A stretch of DNA of 52,013 bases, from contig JAYOTP010000016.1 in assembly GCA_038150465.1 (NCBI GenBank), positions 1-52,013 of the forward strand, given 5' to 3'. The DNA is from RFXV01 sp038150465. Lineage in GTDB: Bacteria > Bacteroidota > Bacteroidia > Flavobacteriales > Schleiferiaceae. The position numbers and the translations under genes were made by a program. Below, piece after piece: positions 1 to 7,982 of this stretch (its first letter is position 1; every line of letters begins with the position of its first letter). The notes beneath the pieces are model-generated. The model was not told the origin of the DNA and ran no database searches. It saw only the letters and a program-made list of their open reading frames with translations.

Positions 1-1495
1 GAGAGTAGACATTGTATGCACGGGTTGCATCGTTCGGGTACTCATCCACATTGTCTGCGGCACCATCTCCATCGCTATCCGCAACTGGAGGAGATCCATT
101 GCCCACGGTATTACAAGCGTCCGTTGGGATGTAGACGGCACAACTCAAAGAAGCACCGTTGGTCAGATTGGTGATGTTATTGGTTCCGCTTACGCAGAGT
201 TCGATCGCTCCAGTCACAAGGCCATTGGGTGAGCGCGTGTCTCCACTTACTTTCACAAGAGAAGTAGTTCCAAATCCTTCGATGATACCATAATTCGTAG
301 TCGAGCTATATGCGATGTGCATCGAGTCGGATTCCCACTGGGCACCGTTGTACATGTATACGCGAGCGTTCTCTTGACCGGCCGTCTGATCTTTAGCATT
401 GACATATGTCAGATCGTTGATGTCTACGAAGGAATAGTTCTTGAAGTTTCCATCCACATTGAATTTTCCATTCACAACGAAAGAACAGTTGTTTGTGAAC
501 ACCTCGCCTTGGAAGAGCTTGGTTTCCTGACCGGAGCCATTGGTCACTTCGATGGAGTTGTTATTGGTCACATCTCCTTTGAAATAGGTGTCTGTACCAC
601 TGTTCCAAGTCATACTTCCTTCGTTGATCAAATCCGCTTGGAAATCGATCTTTTTGGTATTTACATCCACATCGAAGGTGCCATAATTCGTGAACGTTCC
701 TGAAGTCACGCAATCATTGTTGTTGTCAATATTGAGCGTTGCACCGGAACAAACAATGATATCTGCACCTGAATTCGTCATTTCAAAGTCATCGGTCACA
801 TTTACCGTGTTTCCAGATGTAATGATCAGCGTCACATCTTTTGTCAGCCTCAACTTACTCAGGTCGAGATCTGTACAGACTCGGATGGTCCAGTCATCTT
901 TGTTCATAATGATGTCTTGACCAGAACCGGTTGCTCCAGTGATGCAGATCACACCCGGAGTAGCATTCTTATATGGATTCTTACTTAGTTCAAGATCGCC
1001 ACTCAAATTGTTCTCTGTGTAATCACAGCCTGTAGCACAATCTGGGCATACGTATGTAGAGGTCTTATTGGCCTTCTTACCTGTGTAGAAAGTGTGGCTT
1101 GTGGTATTGTTGACCACCATTTCCTGAACGAAACTGCTTCCGCTCGGGCTTGTCAACTTTACGAAGACCCGCCGGGTGTTCGATGGAAGGGTCACATCCG
1201 AAACAAAGGGATTGTTCTTATCCATGAATGCTGAATGACGCGCTTTTGCCTTGGCATGAGGAAAATCAGTGTACCACTGCACCAGATACTTGCCTTGGAA
1301 AGGAGTCATTTCTCCGAGGGCGAAGATGAATTTGTATTCCTGAGATGTTTCGAAATCGAAGTCGTGTGGAACAACTACTTGGTTCAGGCTGGTCACCCTT
1401 TGGTTGACCACAACATCTCCAGATACACGATCTCTTTGGCAAGAGGTCAATCCCGCGAAGAGGATTACAACGAAAAGTGATATTACTTTTTTCAT
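1..1495 (-). CDS. LruC domain-containing lipoprotein (C-terminus beyond window)
   Basis: The first 498 codons are present and the frame runs off the left edge. It opens with a lipoprotein signal peptide (MKKVISLFVVILFAGLTSC, lipobox LTSC), so the mature protein should be lipid-anchored. The middle is a long run of short beta-strand-like segments rich in N, T, G and D, with phrases such as TNYGTFDVDVN, resembling a beta-helix or filament-like repeat. At the cut end comes DSDGDGAADNVDEYPND followed by TRAYN, the calcium-loop-like start typical of the LruC domain found in large Bacteroidota surface lipoproteins and in Leptospira LruC. The C-terminal LruC/DUF4842 region should lie to the left. 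Molecular function is unknown. ATG at 1495 is chosen because it begins the signal peptide. About 190 bp of A+T-rich DNA separates it from the next gene, so it probably has its own promoter. Confidence 0.8.
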   Translation of the reverse strand, partial: MKKVISLFVVILFAGLTSCQRDRVSGDVVVNQRVTSLNQVVVPHDFDFETSQEYKFIFALGEMTPFQGKYLVQWYTDFPHAKAKARHSAFMDKNNPFVSDVTLPSNTRRVFVKLTSPSGSSFVQEMVVNNTTSHTFYTGKKANKTSTYVCPDCATGCDYTENNLSGDLELSKNPYKNATPGVICITGATGSGQDIIMNKDDWTIRVCTDLDLSKLRLTKDVTLIITSGNTVNVTDDFEMTNSGADIIVCSGATLNIDNNNDCVTSGTFTNYGTFDVDVNTKKIDFQADLINEGSMTWNSGTDTYFKGDVTNNNSIEVTNGSGQETKLFQGEVFTNNCSFVVNGKFNVDGNFKNYSFVDINDLTYVNAKDQTAGQENARVYMYNGAQWESDSMHIAYSSTTNYGIIEGFGTTSLVKVSGDTRSPNGLVTGAIELCVSGTNNITNLTNGASLSCAVYIPTDACNTVGNGSPPVADSDGDGAADNVDEYPNDATRAYNVYS

Positions 1496-1686
1496 GACGT
1501 TCGGCGTTTTCAAATTTTCTTTTGTCACTGTATTTCACATAATATGGACAATTGTGCCAAAATATAAATAGCTGATAATGAGCTCATTTTAATTTTAAGA
1601 TATTCCCAAAATGGGACAGAATCTTGAAAAGTGGGAATTCTACTCATTTCTCTTGCTGGCATTTTTTGACCAATTGTTTAACAAAT

Positions 1687-1992
1687 CTAAGCTTTTTGTG
1701 CCAATTCGTTCAAGCGCTGGATCAGGTCGTGCGCAGGGAGCGCACCGGACGATCTCCAAACCTGTTCCCCTGACCGGTAGGCGATCAGGGTAGGGACACT
1801 TTGAATGCCCAATTGCCCGGCGAGTTGAGCATTCTTATCGATGTCGATCTTCAGAATGCGAACGCGATCACCCATTTGTTGGGCGACCTCCTTTAAAATG
1901 GGCTGCAGCATTTTGCAGGGTTGGCACCACTCTGCGCTGAAGTCGACCAGAACCAATTGATGGCTTTCTACAAGCTCTTTGAAGCTGCTCAT
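1687..1992 (-). CDS. Thioredoxin, WCQPC active site
   Basis: A 101-residue single-domain thioredoxin: beta strand LVLVDFSAEW, active site WCQPC (C23, C26) and the cis-proline loop SVPTLIAY. The residue between the two cysteines normally reads GP; here it is QP, a tolerated variant that can shift the redox potential. There is no signal peptide, so it should act in the cytoplasm as a dithiol reductant. Its ATG overlaps the stop of the upstream rhodanese lipoprotein gene as ATGA, making it the last gene of a four-gene coupled operon with three rhodaneses. That setting suggests it reduces persulfides or disulfides formed on the rhodanese cysteines rather than being the housekeeping thioredoxin; this is inference. 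Confidence 0.9.
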   Translation of the reverse strand: MSSFKELVESHQLVLVDFSAEWCQPCKMLQPILKEVAQQMGDRVRILKIDIDKNAQLAGQLGIQSVPTLIAYRSGEQVWRSSGALPAHDLIQRLNELAQKA

Positions 1993-2426
1993 TGCTGATC
2001 TAGGGAGCTGACCGCACGACCCGCGCCCGTCCAGGCTTTGATGCCGCCATCGAGATTGTAAAGACGATCAAAACCCTGTTGCTGCATCATTTTCATGGCG
2101 CGACCGCTGCGCCCTCCTGAACGGCAGTATATATATATGGTCTTGGCCTTGTCCAATGTGGAGATGCGATCGGCAAAATCTTCGTCGTAATAGTCGATCA
2201 TCAAGGCACCGGGTATATGGCCCGATTGAAATTCTTCATGAGTACGCACATCCAGTAAGATGCAAGTGCTGTCGGTGGTGTACCTGGAAAAGTCTTCCGC
2301 TGAAAGATCCATGGCGAATCCTGTGCTCTGTTCGGTGGATGCTTCTTTGCTTGTGGGTCCGCATCCTGTGGATACCAGGGATATGATAAATGCCATGCAC
2401 CATATATTGCCAATGAGTCGTTTCAT
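1989..2426 (-). CDS. Rhodanese-like lipoprotein
   Basis: A 145-residue protein with a lipoprotein signal peptide (MKRLIGNIWC then a hydrophobic stretch and lipobox STGC, lipidated C22) followed by one rhodanese domain. The domain shows the DVRTHEEFQSGHIPGA strand-loop and the active-site loop YCRSGGRSG with catalytic C101. It should hold a persulfide on that cysteine in the periplasm, attached to the inner or outer membrane. ATG at 2426 is preferred over one three codons upstream because it gives an exact ATGA overlap with the preceding gene's stop and a classical K/R-rich n-region. Substrate unknown. It is the only exported member of the cassette; its two upstream partners look cytoplasmic. 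Confidence 0.85.
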   Translation of the reverse strand: MKRLIGNIWCMAFIISLVSTGCGPTSKEASTEQSTGFAMDLSAEDFSRYTTDSTCILLDVRTHEEFQSGHIPGALMIDYYDEDFADRISTLDKAKTIYIYCRSGGRSGRAMKMMQQQGFDRLYNLDGGIKAWTGAGRAVSSLDQQ

Positions 2427-2728
2427 GAGGTCCATTTTTTAAGTGAGGTCCATGCGCCTCCGTTGTGGGCATCAAAGCCCAAAGCATTGAGGCTGCTTTT
2501 TCCCATGCGGCTCCGCACACCGCTGGCACAGCATACAATGACCGGCCGCTGCTTATCAAGTTTTCCAGCCTTGGTCTTGAGCTGATCGAGTGGGATATTC
2601 ACAGAATTCTTCAGGTGGCCGCTGCGGTACTCTCCGGGGCTGCGGACATCCACGATCTGTGCTTTTTTGGTTTCAATGAGTTCTGCCCAGTCAGGGCCAT
2701 CACCGAACAGTCGTTGAAGCCAGCCCAT
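2423..2728 (-). CDS. Single-domain rhodanese (middle gene of cassette)
   Basis: A 101-residue cytoplasmic rhodanese. It has IVDVRSPGEYRSGHL and NIPLDQL near the N-terminus and the active-site loop VCCASGVRS, catalytic C67 preceded by a second cysteine C66. The vicinal Cys-Cys pair also occurs in the upstream rhodanese but not in the lipoprotein one. ATG at 2728 (MGWLQRLFGD) is chosen because its A is shared with the upstream TAA stop (TAATG), while longer in-frame starts would lie inside the upstream gene. Family members transfer sulfane sulfur or relay persulfide; no substrate can be read from sequence. The C-terminal CASGVRSRMG loop deviates from CRSGxRS seen in its neighbours, possibly changing substrate preference. 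Confidence 0.85.
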   Translation of the reverse strand: MGWLQRLFGDGPDWAELIETKKAQIVDVRSPGEYRSGHLKNSVNIPLDQLKTKAGKLDKQRPVIVCCASGVRSRMGKSSLNALGFDAHNGGAWTSLKKWTS

Positions 2729-3006
2729 TACTGCTTGAGAAGTCGAACATCGGTCCAGCCACCGCCATTGTGCACATCGCTCAGTCCTTGGGCCTTCAAG
2801 AATTCCGTGGCACGGCCACTCCGCATGCCGCTGCGGCAACAGAGGATCAGAGGTGTGCTGAACTTCTTGAATTCGTCAAGCCGTTCTTCGACCTGGTCCA
2901 ATGGGATGTTCACAGTTCCCTCTAAATGCCCTTCGTTGAATTCTCCTGGGGTCCGTACATCCACGATGGATACCTCTGGGTGGTTGATGAGTTCTTGTAG
3001 ATCCAT
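2728..3006 (-). CDS. Single-domain rhodanese (first gene of cassette)
   Basis: A 92-residue rhodanese covering DVRTPGEFNEGHLEGTVN, NIPLDQVEE and the loop CCRSGMRSG with catalytic C57, then VHNGGGW near the C-terminus as in many sulfurtransferases. A GTG start 13 codons upstream (3045) would add MSKTIFVSETIHF, but a TATATTTG box (3027-3034) falls within that extension, about 20 nt before the ATG at 3006, so 3006 is preferred. No signal peptide. It leads the operon of three rhodaneses and a thioredoxin, all linked by overlapping stop/start codons, and is divergent from ruvB with a 90-bp gap. Similarity to the second rhodanese (shared NIPLDQ, CC pair, VRS) suggests a local duplication. Confidence 0.85.
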   Translation of the reverse strand: MDLQELINHPEVSIVDVRTPGEFNEGHLEGTVNIPLDQVEERLDEFKKFSTPLILCCRSGMRSGRATEFLKAQGLSDVHNGGGWTDVRLLKQ

Positions 3007-3026
3007 AAAATGTATGGTTTCGCTGA

Positions 3027-3034
3027 CAAATATA
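3027..3034 (-). promoter_or_regulatory. Candidate -7 promoter box of rhodanese/thioredoxin operon
   Basis: TATATTTG on the minus strand fits the Bacteroidota -7 consensus TAnnTTTG and sits 20 nt before the ATG at 3006. I find no clear TTTG at the -33 position, so the call rests on one box. Confidence 0.4.
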
Positions 3035-3096
3035 GTTTTTGACACAGCTTCTTATACATCATCAGCTCCGCTCTTGTCCCGTGTATATTTGAGGTA

Positions 3097-4131
3097 ATGA
3101 ATCCCAACCTCGATCCGCAAAAAGATCCCAGCGACCTGGAGCATCAGGAACTGGAAAAACAACTCCGCCCGCTGTCCTTTGACGATTTTGCAGGTCAGGA
3201 CAAAGTGCTGGAGAACCTGAAGATCTTCGTTGAAGCGGCCAACCAGCGAGATGAGGCCCTCGATCATGTGCTCCTGCACGGACCTCCAGGTCTGGGAAAG
3301 ACGACCTTGTCCTATATACTTGCCAATGAACTGGATGCGCGCATTCAGGTGACCTCGGGACCAGTTTTGGACAAACCAGGCGATCTGGCCGGACTGCTGA
3401 CCAACCTGAACGAGCGGGACATCCTCTTTGTTGACGAGATCCACCGGCTGAGTCCGGTCATTGAAGAATATCTGTATTCGGCCATGGAAGATTTCCGCAT
3501 CGACATCATGATCGAAGCGGGTCCGAATGCCCGCAGTGTGCAGATCAAGTTGAATCCGTTCACCTTGGTGGGAGCGACCACCCGCTCTGGATTGCTGACT
3601 GCCCCCTTGCGCGCTCGTTTTGGCATCAATTCGCGGCTGGAATACTATTCGGTGGAATTGCTGAAGGACATCGTGCACCGCTCCGCAGAGATCCTGCAAG
3701 TGCCCATTGAGGAAGAAGCAGCCATCGAGATCGCCCGGCGTTCGCGGGGCACCCCCAGGATCGCCAATGGCCTTTTGCGCCGCATGCGCGACTTCGCTCA
3801 GGTGAAGGGCGAAGGCCTGATCACCCCGGAGATCGCACGCTATGGTCTGGATGCGCTGCAAGTGGATTCTTCAGGCCTGGACGATATGGACCACCGCATC
3901 CTGCGAACGATCATCGAGAAATTCCGGGGAGGGCCAGTAGGCATAACGACCATCGCAACTGCGGTGGGCGAACAGGCCGAAACAGTGGAGGAAGTCTATG
4001 AGCCCTATCTGATCCAGGAAGGTTTTCTTCAGCGCACCCCAAGAGGACGCATGGCCACCGACAGGGCGTATAAGCACCTTGGCCTCAATGTGGCCCGGCC
4101 CGATTCCGATCTGTTCAACCCTCCGGCATGA
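3097..4131 (+). CDS. ruvB: Holliday junction branch migration helicase RuvB
   Basis: 344 residues, the usual length. The AAA+ ATPase motifs are clear: Walker A GPPGLGKTT (62-70), Walker B ILFVDEIHR (109-117), the sensor/arginine-finger region GATTRSGLLTAPLRARFG (159-176), and the C-terminal winged-helix ending in the family signature RTPRGR. RuvB forms the hexameric motor that, with RuvA, drives branch migration at Holliday junctions in recombinational repair. It is transcribed divergently from the rhodanese operon, and its stop overlaps the queG start as ATGA, so the two are co-translated. RuvA is not in the window. A TATATTTG box lies at 3084-3091, only five bases before the start, too close for an ordinary leader. 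Confidence 0.98.
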   Translation: MNPNLDPQKDPSDLEHQELEKQLRPLSFDDFAGQDKVLENLKIFVEAANQRDEALDHVLLHGPPGLGKTTLSYILANELDARIQVTSGPVLDKPGDLAGLLTNLNERDILFVDEIHRLSPVIEEYLYSAMEDFRIDIMIEAGPNARSVQIKLNPFTLVGATTRSGLLTAPLRARFGINSRLEYYSVELLKDIVHRSAEILQVPIEEEAAIEIARRSRGTPRIANGLLRRMRDFAQVKGEGLITPEIARYGLDALQVDSSGLDDMDHRILRTIIEKFRGGPVGITTIATAVGEQAETVEEVYEPYLIQEGFLQRTPRGRMATDRAYKHLGLNVARPDSDLFNPPA

Positions 4132-5075
4132 CGCCCGAAAAGCGTTCGGTCTGGATAAAGGAACAGGCCAGGGCATTGGGTTTTCTGGACTGCCGCATTG
4201 CCAAAGCAGATTTCCTTGAGGAGGAGGCGCCGCTGTTCGAAAAGTGGCTCAACAAAGGATTTCAAGGACAGATGGCCTGGTTGGAGGATCACTTCGACCT
4301 GCGCATGGATCCAAGAAAACTGGTACCCGGTGCCCGATCGGTGATCAGTCTGATATACAATTACTTCCCTGAAGAGCAGTCGCTGCAGGAGTCGGCGCCC
4401 AAGATCGCGCGCTACGCTTTGGGCCGTGATTACCACAAGGTGCTTCGCAAGAAAATGAAACAGCTCATGCGCTCGGCACATGAACAATGGGGTGAAGTGG
4501 GCGGACGAGCCTTTGTGGATTCAGGGCCTGTACACGAACGCGCTTGGGCCAGGCGATCTGGTCTGGGTTGGATCGGAAAGAACAGCCTTCTGCTCAACAA
4601 GCAGCACGGTTCCTATTTCTTCCTCTGCGAACTGATCCTCGATGTGGAGATCGCGGCAGATGATCCCGTTACCGATCACTGCGGAAGTTGTACGCGCTGC
4701 ATCGATGCCTGCCCAACAGATGCCATAGTGGCCGATCAGGTGATCGACAGCCAAAAGTGCATTTCCTATCTGACGATCGAACTCAAAGAGGCCATCCCCG
4801 AGGAGTTCAGCTCGCAATTGAACGGCTGGGCTTTTGGTTGTGACATCTGCCAGGAAGTTTGTCCCTGGAACCGATTCAGCAGCCCGCATACAGAACCCGA
4901 TTTTCATCCGAGACCGGAGATCGGTTCGCTGGATCAAAAGCAGTGGCTCGAGATCACCGAGGACCTTTTCGGGTCGTATTTTGGCAACACGCCACTCAAG
5001 CGGGCAGGATTTGACCGTTTCAAGGCGAACATCCAACGGGCGGTGGGCTCTGAAAAAATTCAAAAGGACAAATGA
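4128..5075 (+). CDS. queG: Epoxyqueuosine reductase QueG
   Basis: 315 residues. QueG is the cobalamin-dependent iron-sulfur enzyme that reduces epoxyqueuosine to queuosine in tRNA wobble position 34. Visible features are the catalytic aspartate in FVDSGPVHERAWA (D131), GLGWIGKNS, and two ferredoxin-like cluster motifs: CGSCTRCIDACP (C185, C188, C191, C195) and GCDICQEVCPW (C238, C241, C245) with C211 between them. The length fits the short form lacking the C-terminal HEAT repeats of E. coli QueG. Start ATG overlaps the ruvB stop (ATGA), and its own stop overlaps an ATGATGATG start of the next gene, giving a three-gene coupled operon. Confidence 0.97.
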   Translation: MTPEKRSVWIKEQARALGFLDCRIAKADFLEEEAPLFEKWLNKGFQGQMAWLEDHFDLRMDPRKLVPGARSVISLIYNYFPEEQSLQESAPKIARYALGRDYHKVLRKKMKQLMRSAHEQWGEVGGRAFVDSGPVHERAWARRSGLGWIGKNSLLLNKQHGSYFFLCELILDVEIAADDPVTDHCGSCTRCIDACPTDAIVADQVIDSQKCISYLTIELKEAIPEEFSSQLNGWAFGCDICQEVCPWNRFSSPHTEPDFHPRPEIGSLDQKQWLEITEDLFGSYFGNTPLKRAGFDRFKANIQRAVGSEKIQKDK

Positions 5076-6271
5076 TGATGGGTCTTCCCGATACGCTTGC
5101 CGCGCGAAATACGATAGCCATGCGCTGGGCTGCTATCTTCCTCTCCTGCTCTCTGCCATTTATGGTCAGCGCGCAATCCCTCCGCGATATCACATTCGGC
5201 ACGGATTCCACCTTGGATGTCCTGACCTGGAACATCGAGCGTTTCCCGAAGAACGGTACCGCCACGATCGACTCCGTGGCCCGGGTCATAGAAGCGCTGG
5301 ATGCGGATCTGATCGGCATTCAGGAAGTGCGCGATACAGCCATCTGTCGGCAGATGGTTCGCTCCATACCCGGCTACAAGGTGCATATGGACATTGGATG
5401 GTCGGGTGGTCTGGCCTGGGTGTACAAGACCAGTACGGTCCAGATCCAATCCGTCTACAACATCTTGAATACATCGCCCTACCGGAATGCCCTCCCAAGA
5501 TCGCCCCTGGTCGTCGAATTCCAGTTTGCCGGTGCAGATTGGGTGGCCATCAACAACCACTACAAATGCTGCGGCGACGGGCAACTCGATCCCAATGATC
5601 CGGGCGACGAGGAAAACCGGAGGATGGAAGCCAACAATCTGCTCAAACAATACCTGCTGCTGAATCATTCCAGTGACCGTCTCATTGTACTTGGCGATCT
5701 GAACGATAACCTGATGGATCCCTTCCAGCACAACGTGTTCCGCATGTTCATTGCCGATTCCTCGCGCTACCGATTTGCCGATCATGCCTTGGCGCAGGGT
5801 CCCAATTATCACTGGTCGTACCCGACCTGGCCTTCTCATCTGGACCACATCCTCATCAGCGATGAGCTATTCTCCTTTTTTTCGGATCCATCCGCCAGCG
5901 CTCTGACCGTCCGTGTCGATGATTTTTTGCCCAATGGCTGGGCCGACTACGATCAATTCCTTTCGGACCATCGTCCTGTCGGTCTGAAGATCCCATTCAG
6001 CCCGTCCATCGGTTCAGAAGAACAGGAAAAGGAGGTGAATTGGCTCGTGCCCAATCCCACATCCAAGGATGTTGAGATCGATCTGTCCGAACTGTCCAAT
6101 ACAGAGAGCGTGGAGATCCGTGTATATGATGCCAGTGGAAAGTGTGTCCTGGAGGAGCGCTGTCCCTTCACTGATCGCCTGCGCATCGAGTTGCCTGAGG
6201 CGCGGGGGATGTACACTGTCGATCTTGTTTCAGGCGGTCAGCGGCGAACGGCCCGCGTGCTCAAGGAGTGA
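5072..6271 (+). CDS. Secreted endonuclease/exonuclease/phosphatase with T9SS sorting domain
   Basis: 399 residues from the ATG that overlaps the queG stop; an internal ATG at 5120 starts a compact signal peptide (MRWAAIFLSCSLPFMVSAQ) and could be the true start. The catalytic core belongs to the DNase I-like EEP superfamily: TWNIERF, GIQEVRD (metal-binding Glu), LGDLNDN and SDHRPV are all present. A paired CC in KCCGDG may form a disulfide or bind a metal. After the core, the last 80 or so residues (VPNPTS to YTVDLVSGG) form a type A T9SS C-terminal domain, so the protein should cross the outer membrane and be surface-bound or released. It could be an extracellular DNase or a phosphodiesterase; the fold does not separate these. 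Its 3' end overlaps the convergent methyltransferase gene by 11 bp. Confidence 0.87.
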   Translation: MMMGLPDTLAARNTIAMRWAAIFLSCSLPFMVSAQSLRDITFGTDSTLDVLTWNIERFPKNGTATIDSVARVIEALDADLIGIQEVRDTAICRQMVRSIPGYKVHMDIGWSGGLAWVYKTSTVQIQSVYNILNTSPYRNALPRSPLVVEFQFAGADWVAINNHYKCCGDGQLDPNDPGDEENRRMEANNLLKQYLLLNHSSDRLIVLGDLNDNLMDPFQHNVFRMFIADSSRYRFADHALAQGPNYHWSYPTWPSHLDHILISDELFSFFSDPSASALTVRVDDFLPNGWADYDQFLSDHRPVGLKIPFSPSIGSEEQEKEVNWLVPNPTSKDVEIDLSELSNTESVEIRVYDASGKCVLEERCPFTDRLRIELPEARGMYTVDLVSGGQRRTARVLKE

Positions 6272-7091
6272 CCGCCTCGCTTTTCACGAATTCCACGCCA
6301 TAGAGGAATGGCCATTTGCTGCCTAGTTCCTCAAACCGGTATTCGCCCGGATGGGTCTCCTTGAGTGCGGGAAAGACATCGTAAGGCGTGTAATCGTATT
6401 CTTTGAAGGTTCGCAGTTCCATCTGCTGCTCCAGAAGCGCTTCCATTACCTCGGAGATGGGATGATTCCATGACACATATTCGAGTTCAACATCATCGCC
6501 TCCGTCCGTATAGCTGCCAAGGTCCTTGAAGAGCATGGGTCCTTCGTTGAAATAGGAATAGGTGATGCCAGTGAAATCATCGTCGTACATCCAGCAGAGC
6601 GGATGGAATTCCACCATCACGAACTTTCCACCGGGGCGAAGGAATCGCTCCACGATCTTGCCCCATCTTTTCAGATCGGGCAGCCAGGTGATCGATCCAT
6701 AGGAGCAAAAGACCAGATCGAAGGTCTCGTCGATGTGCTTCTCCAGATCGTACACATTGCTCGATACAAGGCGAATGTCCAATCCGGCTTTTTCCGCCAG
6801 ATCCTTACCTGCCTGAATGGCCTCAGACGAGAGGTCCACTCCGGTCACTTCGGCGCCCAAACGAACCATGGACAAGCTGTCCTGAGCAAAATGGCATTGA
6901 AGGTGCAAAACCTTCTTCCCCTTCAGCTCGCCGAGCAATCCCAATTCGGGCGGATTCAAACTGCTCTTTCCTTTCAGAAATCCATCGATGTCGTAGAATG
7001 CCGATCCGAGATGGATGCGCGTGCGCTCATCCCAACTCTGCTCGTTGATCCGGTAGGCCTCCTTTTCTGCGTTGGTATTCAATGGGGACAT
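6261..7091 (-). CDS. Class I SAM-dependent methyltransferase
   Basis: 276 residues, no signal peptide. Motif I VLHLQCHFAQD (61-71) is the unusual LQCxxGxDS-like form in which the glycine-rich loop reads HLQCHFAQ, followed by TGVDLS (acidic residue binding the ribose of SAM) and a post-I region FDLVFCSYGSITW. This subgroup of Bacteroidota methyltransferases has no firmly known substrate. The gene is 25 bp downstream of the Omp28 lipoprotein gene on the same strand and may be its last operon partner, although a functional link is not evident. It ends inside the 3' end of the convergent nuclease gene. Confidence 0.85.
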   Translation of the reverse strand: MSPLNTNAEKEAYRINEQSWDERTRIHLGSAFYDIDGFLKGKSSLNPPELGLLGELKGKKVLHLQCHFAQDSLSMVRLGAEVTGVDLSSEAIQAGKDLAEKAGLDIRLVSSNVYDLEKHIDETFDLVFCSYGSITWLPDLKRWGKIVERFLRPGGKFVMVEFHPLCWMYDDDFTGITYSYFNEGPMLFKDLGSYTDGGDDVELEYVSWNHPISEVMEALLEQQMELRTFKEYDYTPYDVFPALKETHPGEYRFEELGSKWPFLYGVEFVKSEAVTP

Positions 7092-7116
7092 GATCTCTGT
7101 GAGGTGTATTCGGCGG

Positions 7117-7980
7117 TCAAAGTTCAGAGAGGTCCACCTCAGTGACTTGAAGCACTTCCTCCGTGGCGGTGTTCGTTACAAAGGCCACCAAATGACAATT
7201 CGTGCGGACATAACCCGTATCCAGGGTCATGCTGAAGTCGGTCGTGTATACATCGCCTGCAAGCGTATTTCCAGTCTGCAGACTCTGCCCGAACGCACTG
7301 TTCAGTGAAGTCCGGAACACATGGTTGTGTTCGTAGCTAGGGTTCGCTGAATTATCGGGCATCTTCTGCGGAGCGATGATCTTGCTTTCGGTCAGCCACA
7401 AGCTGATGTTCAGCGGGTCGGACCGATCCGAAAAGAAACGAGTGCGCGCTTGTCCACATATCTGACGGCTCTGGCCGTCGTAGGCCAGCTCGAGATCGAT
7501 GGCACAGGGAGCAGCCTCCGAGGCAAGTGTGGCCACTTCACTCGCCCATCCGGTGAAGATCTTCAGGTGGGAGGCTTGCGCATTGAAATCGGTCCGGCTC
7601 ACCATCCCCGCCGGCAGAAAGGTCACTTTGAAGTATTCTTCCAGATCGTCTCCTTCCGGGGTACGGAAATCTGTCGGGTAAGTGGGCGGATCCGGGTCGA
7701 TGAAATTGGCCGGGCCTGCGTGCATGGCCACAGCTACAATGGCACCTGCCTGATTCTGTTCGATGGCCTTGATGGCATCCGAGGCTTTTGGGCAGTTGTT
7801 GCATCGATGACCGGTGAAGTCTTCGATCAGTACCTTGCGGAAGGTGGAGTCGCCCTTGAATTGCATTTTGGGCAGTTCACAGGGGTCCACCGGGCCGATA
7901 CTGGCCTGTATTGGATCGTCGATATAGTCGCAGCTGAATACAGCGAGCAGCAAACAGAAGGAGATCGTGCGGTAGCTCAT
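7117..7980 (-). CDS. Omp28-related lipoprotein with thioredoxin-like CxxC
   Basis: 287 residues with a short lipoprotein signal peptide (lipobox VFSC, C17). After the linker comes the Omp28-type domain, a thioredoxin-fold variant: KVLIEDFTGHRCNNCPKA with a CNNC pair (C60, C63), MHAG, and a PAG loop (FLPAGMVSRTDF) at the cis-proline region. Omp28 was first described as a Porphyromonas outer-membrane lipoprotein; its activity is not established. The start lies two bases after the stop of the DUF6029 gene, so the pair is almost certainly one transcript. The CxxC and export suggest a thiol-disulfide role at the cell surface or periplasm (inference). Confidence 0.85.
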   Translation of the reverse strand: MSYRTISFCLLLAVFSCDYIDDPIQASIGPVDPCELPKMQFKGDSTFRKVLIEDFTGHRCNNCPKASDAIKAIEQNQAGAIVAVAMHAGPANFIDPDPPTYPTDFRTPEGDDLEEYFKVTFLPAGMVSRTDFNAQASHLKIFTGWASEVATLASEAAPCAIDLELAYDGQSRQICGQARTRFFSDRSDPLNISLWLTESKIIAPQKMPDNSANPSYEHNHVFRTSLNSAFGQSLQTGNTLAGDVYTTDFSMTLDTGYVRTNCHLVAFVTNTATEEVLQVTEVDLSEL

Positions 7981-7982
7981 GC

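Noticed and set aside
1604..1618. TCCCA-AAA-TGGGA hairpin downstream of the thioredoxin gene
   Set aside because: The stem has five pairs with no T-run on either strand; too weak to call a terminator.
3084..3091. TATATTTG box before ruvB as a promoter
   Set aside because: It ends five bases before the start codon and lacks a -33 element; the same spacer must hold the ruvB promoter elsewhere or give a leaderless transcript.
3052..3861. A 269-codon open frame antisense to ruvB
   Set aside because: ruvB is unambiguous on the other strand, and the antisense frame shows no domain or start context.
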